From Bacillus sp. AZ43 (lineage in GTDB: Bacteria > Actinomycetota > Actinomycetes > Mycobacteriales > Geodermatophilaceae), in assembly GCA_004570425.1 (NCBI GenBank), contig SPQJ01000005.1, positions 105,474-169,473 on the forward strand: DNA of 64,000 nt, written 5' to 3'. The notes under the pieces were generated by a model. It searched no databases and had not been told where the DNA came from. It saw only the letters and a list, made by a program, of their open reading frames with translations. Numbering within the stretch: position 1 is the first letter of the stretch; every line of letters starts with the position of its first letter. The translations under genes and the position numbers were made by a program. Positions 1 to 8,496 of this stretch are shown piece by piece.

Positions 1-502
1 AGGGAGGCGACCGCGCCGGCGAAGCCCGCGTCCGGCCGGTAGCCGAGCACCACGCCCACGACGATGATCACGGTGCCGGCGATGATGTAGCGCACGCTGT
101 CGCCCAGCAGCGCCCCGAGCAGCGGCGCCGGCCGCCAGATCGGCAGCGACCGGAAACGGTCGACCACGCCCTTGGTCAGGTCGGTGTTCAGCGAGATCCC
201 GGAGTAGACGGTCGTGAACAGCACCGACATGACCAGCAGCCCGGGCAGCGTGTAGTCCAGGTACGCGCTGGTCGAGCCCGCGATGGCACCGCCGAAGAGG
301 TAGGTGAACATCAGCAGGAACATCACCGGCGTCACCGTGACGTCGAGCAGCTGCTCGGGGACGTGCTTGACCTTGAGCATGCCGCGCCAGCCGAACGTGA
401 GTGCCGTCGACAGCGGGCCCGGTCGCGGCGGCCGGGCGGTGGTCGCGATGGCCTTGCGGACGGCGGCGGTGTCGGCGCCCTCGGTGACCGAAGGGGCGGT
501 GG

Positions 503-506
<4 letters not shown>
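1..506 (-). CDS. ABC-2 type transporter permease, DrrB-like (3' part outside window)
   Basis: Membrane subunit of a two-gene drug/antibiotic-type ABC exporter. Reading leftwards from the ATG at 506, the protein has a short Pro/Ala-rich cytoplasmic N-terminus and then hydrophobic segments separated by a loop with a [10 protein letters not shown] motif. That motif is typical of the cytoplasmic loop of DrrB/ABC2 permeases. Only about 168 residues are inside the window. The start overlaps the stop of the upstream ATPase gene (ATGA at 503-506), so the two are translationally coupled and make one exporter. The substrate cannot be told from sequence. Confidence 0.85.
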
Positions 507-1483
<977 letters not shown>

Positions 1484-1602
1484 CGGACTCCTCATCCCGG
1501 CGTGCGCCTGTCACGGGGTCAGACGAAGGGTCCGCCGCGAACTGATCGGTCGCCAGCGAGTTTTCTGCCACCCGCCGCAGGCTTCCGGCCAGCCGGCCGC
1601 GG

Positions 1603-1632
1603 GAGGCGCGCGCCCCTCGGGACGCGCGCCTC
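1603..1632 (-). terminator. Hairpin downstream of the DoxX/DUF417 gene
   Basis: Perfect 10-bp inverted repeat GAGGCGCGCG / CGCGCGCCTC (1603-1612 and 1623-1632) with a 10-nt loop. It lies 22 bp past the stop of the leftward gene ending at 1654, with no U-tract. It probably terminates that transcript and separates it from the ABC operon. The rest of 1496-1653 shows nothing further. Confidence 0.5.
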
Positions 1633-1653
1633 GTGCGGCCGGGCGCCGGCGTG

Positions 1654-2187
1654 TCAGGCGGCCCGGTGCGTTCCGTCGCGCCGGCTGTAGCAGCCGATCA
1701 GCACGAGGGCCGCGGTGATGAGGACCAGGTTCTTGACGACGAACTCGCCGTCGGCGGTCAGCTCGAACAGGTTGGCCGTCCACATCAGCTCGGACGCGGT
1801 GACGAAGGTGAGGAAGGTGCCGGCCAGGTGGGCGGACAGCGCCAGCAGCGTGATCCGCGGCAGCACCCCGGCGGCCAGCGCCAGGCCGAGCACGATCTCG
1901 ACGCCGCCGAGCACCGGCACGCTGAGGTCGGCCGAGACGAACGGCAGGGTCTGCGCGATCAGCTCCTCCACCGGGCTGGCACCGGCCACCTTCAGGGCGC
2001 CGAACCAGACGAACACCACGGCGAGGGCCAGCCGCAGCAGCGTCGGGGCGACCCGCGCGTTGAGCTCCACCGCCCGGTCCACCACGGCGGCGCCGGGCAG
2101 GCGGGCCGGCTCCTCGACGGCGGTCCCGGCCGGCGACACCTCCGCCGGACGCGTCATCAGGGCCGTCGACTGGGGCGTCCCGACCAT
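1654..2187 (-). CDS. DoxX/DUF417 (YkgB-like) membrane protein
   Basis: Small integral membrane protein of 177 residues with about four hydrophobic segments after a ~45-residue polar N-terminus. The first segment carries VVFVWFGALKVAG, characteristic of the DUF417/YkgB branch of the DoxX superfamily. The biochemical role of the branch is not established; DoxX relatives are linked to redox stress and quinone-associated functions. Two ATGs (2193 and 2187) follow the Shine-Dalgarno GGAGAGGAG at 2194-2202. I prefer 2187 because its spacing is 6 nt, while 2193 abuts the site. The gene is monocistronic, with a hairpin downstream. Confidence 0.8.
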   Translation of the reverse strand: MVGTPQSTALMTRPAEVSPAGTAVEEPARLPGAAVVDRAVELNARVAPTLLRLALAVVFVWFGALKVAGASPVEELIAQTLPFVSADLSVPVLGGVEIVLGLALAAGVLPRITLLALSAHLAGTFLTFVTASELMWTANLFELTADGEFVVKNLVLITAALVLIGCYSRRDGTHRAA

Positions 2188-2309
2188 GGTCATCTCCTCT
2201 CCGTCCCGAGGGCCGCGCCCGGTGCGCGACCGTCGACAGGAAGAGGCCCGGGCCGCCGGGGAGATACGCCGCGGCGCGCGGCGTCGGGGGCGCCGGGTAG
2301 GAAGGGCGC

Positions 2310-2780
2310 ATGACCGCGACCCTGCCGTCCCTGGCCGAGCTCGCCGCCGAGGAGGAGCGCCTGCAGTTCCCCGGGTTCACCGCCGACGACGCCTGGGAGC
2401 TCGGCTCGGCACTCGTCTCCACCGGGCGGGCGGAACGCCTGCCGATCGCGGTCGACATCACCCGCAACCGGCACCAGCTCTTCCACGCCGCGCTCCCCGG
2501 GGCGACACCCGACAACGACTCCTGGATCCGGCGCAAGACCCGGGTCGTGAACCGGTTCGGGCACAGCAGCCTCTACGTGCGGCAGGCGAGCATCGAGCGC
2601 GGGACGACGTTCGAGGCGGAGTTCGGCCTCGACCCCTCCCGGTACGCGGCCCACGGCGGCGCCTTCCCGGTGCTGGTCCGCGGCGTCGGCCCGGTGGGCG
2701 TCGTGGTCGTCTCCGGGCTGCCGCAGCTGGAGGACCACCGGCTCGTGACGGAGGCGATCCGGCGGCACCTCGGCGGCTGA
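2310..2780 (+). CDS. UPF0303 / heme-degrading-domain (HbpS-like) family protein
   Basis: 156-residue cytosolic protein whose whole length matches the UPF0303 family, related to the DUF336/GlcG/HbpS fold. The family hallmark IRRKTRVVNRFGHSS sits at about residues 74-88, followed by a compact glycine-rich C-terminal half (GVGPVGVVVVSGLPQ). Some relatives bind heme or are redox sensors, but the function of this subfamily is not established. The ATG at 2310 follows GGAAGGG. It is 56 bp upstream of an OhrR-like regulator in the same direction, so an oxidative-stress link is possible but unproven. Confidence 0.75.
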   Translation: MTATLPSLAELAAEEERLQFPGFTADDAWELGSALVSTGRAERLPIAVDITRNRHQLFHAALPGATPDNDSWIRRKTRVVNRFGHSSLYVRQASIERGTTFEAEFGLDPSRYAAHGGAFPVLVRGVGPVGVVVVSGLPQLEDHRLVTEAIRRHLGG

Positions 2781-2804
2781 CGCTGGTGGGCGACGACACA
2801 ACCG

Positions 2805-2829
2805 TTGGCGTACCAATGGTTGGTAGGCT
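2805..2829 (+). promoter_or_regulatory. Candidate operator and -10 box for the OhrR-like MarR gene
   Basis: TTGGcgtaCCAA (2805-2816) overlaps ACCAAtggTTGGT (2812-2824), giving two interlocked inverted repeats that share one half-site. TAGGCT (2824-2829) follows directly and places +1 at about 2836, one base before the ATG at 2837. A repressor bound here would cover the promoter. Autoregulation is inferred from position. Confidence 0.5.
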
Positions 2830-2836
2830 CACCATC

Positions 2837-3295
2837 ATGGCCAGCCCTCCGGAGACCGCCGACCCGCTCGCCCTGGAGCACCAGGTCTGCTACGCGCTCT
2901 CCGTCGCCGCGCGCAACGTCGTCGCCGTCTACCGGCCCTTCCTCGAGCCCATGGGGCTCACTCACCCGCAGTACCTGGTCATGCTGGCGCTCTGGCAGCA
3001 CGGCCCCCTCTCGGTGAAGCGGCTCAGCGAGCTGCTCCAGCTGGACCCGGGCACGCTCTCGCCGCTGGTGAAGCGGCTCGAGGCCGGCGGGCTGGTGCGC
3101 CGCGAGCGCGACCCGCGCGACGAGCGGGCGCTCGCGATCTCCCTGACCGACGCCGGCCGGGCCCTCCGGGAACGGGCGGAGGCCATCCCCCGCGGCATCG
3201 TCGAGCGGCTGGGCATGGACGTCGAGGAGCTCGTGGCGCTGCACGGCGCGCTGACCCGCGTCATCGCGGCATCGCAGCAGGCGCTGGTCCGATGA
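2837..3295 (+). CDS. MarR-family regulator, OhrR-like
   Basis: 152-residue winged-helix regulator. The N-terminus has HQVCYAL (Cys18), aligning with the peroxide-sensing cysteine of OhrR, followed by LTHPQYLVMLALW and VKRLSELLQLDPGTLSPLVKRLE (recognition helix) and the wing RDPRDERALAI. OhrR proteins repress organic-hydroperoxide resistance genes and release DNA when that cysteine is oxidised. No ohr gene is adjacent; the next gene is a DUF5313 membrane protein overlapping by 4 bp, which may be the regulated partner. The ATG at 2837 has no ribosome site and follows a -10 box at leaderless spacing. Confidence 0.85.
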   Translation: MASPPETADPLALEHQVCYALSVAARNVVAVYRPFLEPMGLTHPQYLVMLALWQHGPLSVKRLSELLQLDPGTLSPLVKRLEAGGLVRRERDPRDERALAISLTDAGRALRERAEAIPRGIVERLGMDVEELVALHGALTRVIAASQQALVR

Positions 3296-3720
3296 GCGGC
3301 GCGATCGCCCGGCCCGGCCCGCTGCGCTGGCTCTGGTACGCCATGGGCGGCGCACTGCCCGCCCGCTTCAGCCCGTGGGTGCTGCACGACACGACCACCC
3401 GCACCTGGGCGCTGCGCCACGTCGCCCGCTCGATGACCCAGCTCGCCGTCCCCATCGCCCTGGTCCTGGTCCTCGTGCCGGGAGAGTTCTGGATCCGCGG
3501 GATGGCCGCTCTCGGCGGCATCTTCCTGGGCCTGTTCTTCTCCCTCGCCTACATGCCCGAGACCACGGAGAACCGGGTCGTCCGGGCCGGCTACCCGGCC
3601 GGCACGGCCACCGCCGCCCGCGACCGCGCCGCCCACGAGCGGCAGCTGCTGGAGAGCGAGCGCAAGCGCGCCGCCGCGGCCCGCCGCGCCGAGCGCTACC
3701 GCGCCCGCCAGGGGCGCTGA
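3292..3720 (+). CDS. DUF5313 family membrane protein
   Basis: 142-residue protein with the actinobacterial DUF5313 pattern: an N-terminal RPGPLRWLWYAMGGALP segment, two adjacent hydrophobic helices (about 51-88), and a highly charged Arg/Ala/Glu-rich C-terminal tail likely to be helical and cytoplasmic. Function is unknown. The start overlaps the stop of the OhrR-like regulator gene (ATGA at 3292-3295), so the two are cotranscribed. An envelope role under peroxide stress would fit but is only suggested by this pairing. Confidence 0.75.
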   Translation: MSGAIARPGPLRWLWYAMGGALPARFSPWVLHDTTTRTWALRHVARSMTQLAVPIALVLVLVPGEFWIRGMAALGGIFLGLFFSLAYMPETTENRVVRAGYPAGTATAARDRAAHERQLLESERKRAAAARRAERYRARQGR

Positions 3721-3780
3721 CCTGCGCTGCTCTCCTCGCCGGGCGGGGTCGGTGGCGGCCGCCGGGTAGGCTCGGCAGCG

Positions 3781-5100
3781 ATGACGAGCGACCACCGCCG
3801 GGGTGCGCGGTTCACCTACGAGGGCGTGGACATCTCCCCCGCCACCGGCGAGATCACCTCCCGCTACTCGCTCGACGGCCGGCAGTTCCGGGAGGTCGTG
3901 CACGTACCCGGCGACCTCGACTGGGACCAGCCGGGCGTCGCCGCGGCGGCCCGCATCCTGTTCCTGCTCAGCGGCATCTCGTACTACAAGACCGCCGCTC
4001 CCCCGGTCATCGACCTGGGTGACACCCCGGTGACCGACGACGAGATCGCGTTCCTGCGCGACTTCTACGTCCAGGGTCTCGGCGAGTTCAGCTACGTCAA
4101 CGACCTGCCGATCGACGACCTGCAGATCGTCGGCGGGCGGCCCGACCTCGCCGAGCCCGTGCCCTGGCACACCGACGGCGAGCGGCCGCTGATCCCCTTC
4201 GGCGGCGGCATCGACTCGGTCGTCGTCGTCGAGGAGACGAAGAAGCAGTTCCCCGACAGCAGCCTGTTCATCGTCGGCCGGTTCGACCCGATCGAGGACG
4301 CCGCCGCCGTCACCGGGCTGCCGATCGTGCGGGCGAGCCGCACGCTGGACCCGCAGGTGCTGCGCAGCCGCGAGCTCGGCTTCCTCAACGGGCACGTGCC
4401 GGTCACCGGTGTGCTGTCGGCGATCGCCGTGCTCGCCGCGGTCCTCGACCACCGCAGCTCGGTGATCATGAGCAACGAGTGGTCCGCATCGTCGCCCACC
4501 ATCGAGGTCGACGGGCGCGGCATCAACCACCAGTACTCGAAGTCGCTGGACTTCGAGGGCGGCTTCCGCCGGCTCCTGGGCGCCGTCCTGCCGGGTTTCC
4601 GCTACTTCTCCGCGCTGCGGCCGTACTCCGAGCTCTGGGTCGCCGAACGGTTCGCCCAGCTGCCCGAGTACCACCCGGTCTTCCGCAGCTGCAACCGCGC
4701 CTTCCACGTCGACCCGGCGCTGCGCGCCTCGGCCTGGTGCGGCGAGTGCGACAAGTGCGCCTTCATCGACCTGATCCTGGCGCCGTTCCTGCCCGCCGAC
4801 GAGCTGCGCGCGATCTTCGGCGGGCGCGAGCCCCTGGACCGCGAGGAGATGCTGCCGAAGTTCCGCGGTCTGCTCGGCGACACCGCGGCCACCAAGCCGT
4901 TCGAGTGCGTCGGCGACGTCGGCGAGTGCCGCATCGCCCTCGAGCTGGCGGCCGCGCGCCCCGACCGCGCCGGCAACCCGGTGCTCGCGCGGCTCCGCGC
5001 GGAGCAGCCCGCCGCACCCGGGCCCACCGACCGGTACTTCGCCCCGATGGGCGAGCACTTCATCGAGGCGCCCTATGCCGCCGACGATCTCCTGGTCTGA
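3781..5100 (+). CDS. murL: UDP-MurNAc-L-Ala-L-Glu epimerase MurL
   Basis: Converts the terminal L-Glu of UDP-MurNAc-L-Ala-L-Glu to D-Glu, so peptidoglycan can be built without free D-glutamate from MurI. The 439-residue length fits. It has a PP-loop-like GGGIDS motif (141-146) for ATP-dependent carboxyl activation and a cysteine-rich WCGECDKC stretch (319-326). The decisive context is the overlapping murD2 ligase gene downstream, the known functional partner. The ATG at 3781 has no Shine-Dalgarno; TAGGCT at 3767-3772 suggests a near-leaderless mRNA. The 60-bp upstream gap shows nothing else. Confidence 0.85.
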   Translation: MTSDHRRGARFTYEGVDISPATGEITSRYSLDGRQFREVVHVPGDLDWDQPGVAAAARILFLLSGISYYKTAAPPVIDLGDTPVTDDEIAFLRDFYVQGLGEFSYVNDLPIDDLQIVGGRPDLAEPVPWHTDGERPLIPFGGGIDSVVVVEETKKQFPDSSLFIVGRFDPIEDAAAVTGLPIVRASRTLDPQVLRSRELGFLNGHVPVTGVLSAIAVLAAVLDHRSSVIMSNEWSASSPTIEVDGRGINHQYSKSLDFEGGFRRLLGAVLPGFRYFSALRPYSELWVAERFAQLPEYHPVFRSCNRAFHVDPALRASAWCGECDKCAFIDLILAPFLPADELRAIFGGREPLDREEMLPKFRGLLGDTAATKPFECVGDVGECRIALELAAARPDRAGNPVLARLRAEQPAAPGPTDRYFAPMGEHFIEAPYAADDLLV

Positions 5101-6373
5101 CCTGCGCGACCGGCGGGTCGGCGTCTGGGGGCTCGGGGTCGAGGGGCGGGCGAACCTGCGGAAGCTGGCTTCCCTCGGGGTCACCCCGCAGGCCCTGGTC
5201 GACGACCGGCCCGCCTCCGACGACGTGCTCGCCACGGCCGCCGGCGGGCTGGAGGCCCTGGCCGCGTGCGACGTCGTCGTGAAGTCCCCGGGCATCTCCC
5301 GCACGCGGGACGACCTGCGCTCGCTGGAGGCGGCGGGCGTGCCGGTGGCCGGCGGCCTCGGGCTCTGGCTGGGCGAGGCCGACCGGGACCGCGTCGTCTG
5401 CATCACCGGGACCAAGGGCAAGAGCACGACCACCGCGATTGCCGGGCACCTGGCCACGGGGCTCGGTCAGCGGGTGCTCCTCGGCGGCAACTTCGGCACC
5501 GCCCCGTGGGACCCCGAGGCCCCGCAGGACGTGGACTGGTGGGTGGTCGAGACCTCCAGCTACCAGGCCACCGACGTGGTGCTTGGCCCCGCCGTCGTGG
5601 CGGTGACGTCGCTGAGCCAGGACCACCTCGACTGGCACGGCGGACCGGAGAACTACTACCGCGACAAGCTGTCCCTCTGCACCCGCCCCGGCGTCCGCCG
5701 CGTGGTCGCCGACGGCGACAGCGCGTTGCTCCGCGAGCACGCCGAGCTGCTGGGGCCGGCGGTGCGCTGGGTGCACACGACCGAGGAGTCCGCGTGGGCG
5801 GCGGGGCTCGGCCTGCTCGGCGAGCACAACGTGCGCAACGCCCTGGTCGCCCGCGCGGCGCTGGTCGAGCTCGGGGTTCCCGGCGCGAACGACGACGACC
5901 GCATCGCCGCGGCGGCCCGGGACTTCGCCGGGCTGGGCAGCCGGCTGCGCCCGGTGGGCCGGGTGGACGGCGTGGACTTCGTCGACGACAGCCTGTCGAC
6001 CAACGTGCTGCCGACGCTGGCCGCCGTCGAGGCGTTCGGGGGCCGGCGGGTCGCGCTGCTCGTCGGCGGGCACGACCGCGGCATCGACTACGCCCCGCTG
6101 GCCGCCGGGCTCGCCGGGCGGGCCGACCTGCTCGTCGTCTGCCTGCCGGACAGCGGCCCGCGCATCGCCGCGTCGCTGCGCGACGGCGCTCCGGACGTCG
6201 ACGTGCGGGAGGTGGCCGACCTGGCCGAGGGGGTGCAGGTCGGCTTCGACTTCGCCCGTCCCGACGGCGTCGTCCTGCTCTCCCCCGCCGCGCCCAGCTT
6301 CGGCCGCTACCGGAACTACGAGGAGCGGGCGGCCGACTTCGTCGCCGGCATGCGGGCTCTCAGCGGGAGCTGA
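5075..6373 (+). CDS. murD2: UDP-MurNAc-L-alanine--L-glutamate ligase MurD2
   Basis: ATP-dependent Mur ligase that adds L-Glu, rather than the D-Glu used by classical MurD, to UDP-MurNAc-L-Ala in the cytoplasm. The 432-residue protein has an N-terminal nucleotide-sugar domain (GVWGLGVEGRANL, about 16-28) and the P-loop GTKGKSTT (112-119), where classical MurD usually has GTNGKS. It also has the central ETSSYQ motif and a C-terminal domain with VDDSLSTN and GGHDRG. The start overlaps murL by 26 bp, indicating tight coupling. L-Glu specificity is inferred from the murL partner. It converges with an HxlR gene, overlapping by 14 bp. Confidence 0.85.
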   Translation: MPPTISWSDLRDRRVGVWGLGVEGRANLRKLASLGVTPQALVDDRPASDDVLATAAGGLEALAACDVVVKSPGISRTRDDLRSLEAAGVPVAGGLGLWLGEADRDRVVCITGTKGKSTTTAIAGHLATGLGQRVLLGGNFGTAPWDPEAPQDVDWWVVETSSYQATDVVLGPAVVAVTSLSQDHLDWHGGPENYYRDKLSLCTRPGVRRVVADGDSALLREHAELLGPAVRWVHTTEESAWAAGLGLLGEHNVRNALVARAALVELGVPGANDDDRIAAAARDFAGLGSRLRPVGRVDGVDFVDDSLSTNVLPTLAAVEAFGGRRVALLVGGHDRGIDYAPLAAGLAGRADLLVVCLPDSGPRIAASLRDGAPDVDVREVADLAEGVQVGFDFARPDGVVLLSPAAPSFGRYRNYEERAADFVAGMRALSGS

Positions 6374-6827
6374 CCGCCGCCGCCTTCGGGACGGCGCGGA
6401 CCTCGCGCGCTCCGCCCAGCTCGTGCCCGTCGTCGCAGACGAGCCCGAGGTGCACCGGCGCCCCGCAGTCGCGGTGCTCGAGGGCCAGCGGCGCGACGCC
6501 GTCGTCGGCCAGGTACTTGTCGCCCCACTGCATGAGCGCCACGAGGGTCGGATAGAGGTCGGTCCCCTTCGTGGTCAGCCGGTACTCGTGGCGTTGCCGC
6601 TCGCCTTCGGCCTGGTACGGGACCCGCCGCAGGATGCCCTGCTCCACCAGCGTGCCCAGCCGGTCGGTCAGCACCGCCTTGGGAGCGCCCAGGATCCGCT
6701 GGAAGTCGGCGAACCGGCGGACGCCGAGGAACGCCTCCCGCAGCACCAGCAGGCTCCATTTCTCCCCGACCACGGCCAGGGTGCCCGCCACCGAGCAGCG
6801 GGACCGGTCCCACGAGGCGTCAGTCAC
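6360..6827 (-). CDS. HxlR-family transcriptional regulator
   Basis: 155-residue winged-helix regulator. It contains the HxlR core CSVAGTLAVVGEKWSLLVLR with Cys11 (often redox-sensitive in this family), FADFQRILGAPKAVLTDRL as the recognition region, and RHEYRLTTKGTDLYP as wing and dimer helix. The GTG start at 6827 has no ribosome site. TAGACT at 6839-6834 puts +1 on the GTG itself, and a perfect palindrome abuts it, so it is probably an autorepressor. The targets could include the divergent GNAT gene. Its 3' end overlaps murD2. Confidence 0.9.
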   Translation of the reverse strand: MTDASWDRSRCSVAGTLAVVGEKWSLLVLREAFLGVRRFADFQRILGAPKAVLTDRLGTLVEQGILRRVPYQAEGERQRHEYRLTTKGTDLYPTLVALMQWGDKYLADDGVAPLALEHRDCGAPVHLGLVCDDGHELGGAREVRAVPKAAAVSSR

Positions 6828-6833
6828 ATTCGG

Positions 6834-6853
6834 AGTCTAACCCAGGCTGGGTT
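6834..6853 (-). promoter_or_regulatory. HxlR candidate operator with leaderless -10 box
   Basis: Perfect 15-bp palindrome AACCCAG-G-CTGGGTT (6839-6853), touching a leftward -10 box TAGACT (6839-6834) whose predicted +1 is the GTG start at 6827. A rightward TTGACG (6857-6862) lies on the other side. Binding here could control both the HxlR gene and the GNAT gene at 6893. Confidence 0.6.
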
Positions 6854-6892
6854 CACTTGACGAACCTCGGACGGGGGAGCAGAGTTCATGGC

Positions 6893-7435
6893 ATGAACCC
6901 AGGTGTGGACATCGTGGTCGCCACCCGGCCGATCCGCCCCGACGACCGGGCCCGCTTCTGCCGGCTCTGGCCGCGCCTCTCGGCCGAGACGATCTACCGC
7001 CGCTTCCACGCCCCGGTGCACCGGCTCCCCGACGAGACCGTCCGCTACCTGGTGACCGTCGACCACGACCTGCGCGAGGCAGTCGTCGCGGAGCTGGGCG
7101 ACGAGGTGATCGGCGTGGCCCGCTACGACCGGCCCGCCGCCGACCCGTCGACCGCCGAGATCGCCGTGGTCGTCGAGGACGGCTGGCAGGGCGCCGGGGT
7201 GGGGCGCCAGCTGCTGGCGACCCTGACGTCGCTCGCCGCCCGCCGCGGCGTCCGGACGCTCACCGCGACCGTCCAGCCGGACAACGCCCCGGCCCTCGGG
7301 CTCGTCCGCAGGCTGCTCCCCGGCTCGACCGTCACGCCCGACGACGACGTGCTGACCGTGTCGAGCCCGCTGGACCCGCAGCCGGTATCCCCCACCCCGC
7401 GGCCGGCCTCATCCCTGGCGACCGCAGCCCGCTGA
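6893..7435 (+). CDS. GNAT-family N-acetyltransferase
   Basis: 180-residue acyltransferase using acetyl-CoA on an unknown substrate. The GNAT motif A appears as EIAVVVEDGWQGAGVGRQLL (about 91-110), containing the Q/R-x-x-G-x-G/A acetyl-CoA loop. The N-terminal TRPIRPDDRARFCRLWPRLS resembles acetyltransferases often attached to acyl-CoA synthetase-like enzymes, but no such partner is present. The start at 6893 (MNPGVDI) lies near GGGGGAGC; an upstream ATG at 6857 overlaps the HxlR promoter and was rejected. The last ~25 residues are low complexity. Confidence 0.8.
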   Translation: MNPGVDIVVATRPIRPDDRARFCRLWPRLSAETIYRRFHAPVHRLPDETVRYLVTVDHDLREAVVAELGDEVIGVARYDRPAADPSTAEIAVVVEDGWQGAGVGRQLLATLTSLAARRGVRTLTATVQPDNAPALGLVRRLLPGSTVTPDDDVLTVSSPLDPQPVSPTPRPASSLATAAR

Positions 7436-7456
7436 GAACAGAGAGAAGGAACCACC

Positions 7457-7600
7457 ATGTCCCGCCTGCACGACGCCATGAGCCGTCGCCGCGCCGCCCG
7501 CCGGCACCTCCGCGAGGAGCGAGCCCTCGCCCGCGCCCTGTCGGCGGCGCCGACCCTCGAGTCGGCCCACGAGATCGCGGCCATCTCCACCCGACGGTGA
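7457..7600 (+). CDS. 47-residue basic protein, unknown function
   Basis: Short gene with a strong ribosome site (AGAAGGA, 7443-7449) 7 nt before the ATG. The product is MSRLHDAMSRRRAARRHLRE followed by a helical Ala/Glu-rich half ending at TGA 7598-7600. It is very arginine-rich at the N-terminus and resembles the small basic proteins scattered through actinomycete genomes. It lies 21 bp after the GNAT gene and before a strong hairpin, so it is probably cotranscribed with GNAT. No function can be assigned. Confidence 0.6.
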   Translation: MSRLHDAMSRRRAARRHLREERALARALSAAPTLESAHEIAAISTRR

Positions 7601-7611
7601 CCGCCGAGCGG

Positions 7612-7658
7612 GTGCGCTGACGGCCCCTTCCGGCCCCGGGAACGGGGCGTCAGCGCAC
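7612..7658. terminator. Long hairpin at convergent gene ends (repeat family A, copy 1)
   Basis: GTGCGCTGACGGCCCC (7612-7627) pairs with GGGGCGTCAGCGCAC (7644-7658) with one bulged base. It lies between the rightward small gene and the leftward methyltransferase and probably terminates both. The outer arms match those of the hairpin at 40851-40901, including the flanking AC(C/G)GTC. Confidence 0.75.
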
Positions 7659-7676
7659 ACCGTCCGCCGTGGTGGC

Positions 7677-8237
7677 TCAGCGGCTGCAGGCGTAGAGGAA
7701 CGCCGGCGGCACGTTGACCAGCGAGATCCGGCGACGCACGGTCCCGAAGAGCCGGTGCAGCTCCCCCTGAATCAGCGGCGAGTACTGGATGACCAGCGCC
7801 ACGCCGTCGGACGCCAGCGCTCCGGGCATCGACTCGAGGATCCGGCGGCGCAGCGGCTGCTCCAAGGAGGTGAACGGCAGCGCGCAGACCAGGACGTCGG
7901 CCCGCGCCTCGCCCAGGTGCTCCCCGAGGTTCTCCGCCGAGTCGCAGACGACCTGCAGCCGCGGGTCGTCGAACCGCTCCTCCAGCAGCTTGGCCAGCCG
8001 CGGGTCGATCTCCAGCGCCACCAGCCGGGCCCCCGGCCCCATCCGGGCCAGGATCTCGGCGGTCTGCGAGCCGGTGCCGGCGCCGAGCTCCACGACGAGC
8101 GACGCGCCGGGGACGTCGGCCATGTCCAGCATGTCCCGCACCGCGAAGCGGGACGTCGGCAGGATCGCGCCCACCTGCCGGGGGTTGGTCACGAACGCCC
8201 TCAGGAAGCGGAGCCGATCGGCCAGTGCCTGGTTCAT
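7677..8237 (-). CDS. SAM-dependent methyltransferase, PmtA-like (phospholipid N-methyltransferase family)
   Basis: 186-residue Rossmann methyltransferase with SAM motif I VELGAGTGSQT (49-59) and acidic motif II ALEID. It starts with the RFLRAFVTNPRQVGAILPTS segment shared by the COG3963 phospholipid N-methyltransferase group and ends in a YSPL...RRRISLVNVPPAFLYAC pattern. Family members methylate phosphatidylethanolamine or are misannotated rRNA methylases; the lipid role is the likelier reading but untested. The ATG at 8237 follows GGAAGGA. It is divergent from the cold-shock gene. Confidence 0.75.
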   Translation of the reverse strand: MNQALADRLRFLRAFVTNPRQVGAILPTSRFAVRDMLDMADVPGASLVVELGAGTGSQTAEILARMGPGARLVALEIDPRLAKLLEERFDDPRLQVVCDSAENLGEHLGEARADVLVCALPFTSLEQPLRRRILESMPGALASDGVALVIQYSPLIQGELHRLFGTVRRRISLVNVPPAFLYACSR

Positions 8238-8496
8238 GCGGTCCTTCCAATTCCCGGCGGGGCGGGGTCCACGCCCGGCTCTCCGGTGCACGATGGCACG
8301 GCCGCGAGGACCGCGCAGCCCCGGGTGCGGCGGAACAGCGTATGGTTCTCCGTGGTCGCTGTCGTGCCTCTGCTTCGTTCTCGAACGTCCGCAGTCGTCT
8401 TCTGCCTGACGTTCCTCTCGGTCCTGCCGGTGGTGCAGCGACCCGACTCCGGCAATCAGCCGGTCGCCGACACCCCCAGTACGGAATGAGAACAGC
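8238..8496 (+). other. Intergenic region containing the cold-shock gene 5' leader
   Basis: 259 bp between the divergent methyltransferase and cold-shock genes, with no convincing gene. A possible rightward -10, TATGGT (8341-8346), would give a leader of about 144 nt. Long leaders are common for cold-shock mRNAs. No clear -35 or known riboswitch is seen. Confidence 0.35.

Noticed and set aside
54..70. Possible second transporter gene at the left edge
   Set aside because: The leftward frame is continuous with the DrrB-like permease to the edge of the window; there is no separate start.
2962..5457. Very long leftward open frame (831 codons) over murL and the OhrR-like gene
   Set aside because: It is antisense to well-recognised genes, and its composition (Arg/Gly/Val/His/Asp-rich without domains) is typical of open frames that arise by chance in very high-GC DNA.
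8376..8387. CGTTC-TC-GAACG, resembling a LexA site
   Set aside because: Half-sites are in the wrong order and spacing for the actinobacterial GAAC-N4-GTTC box.
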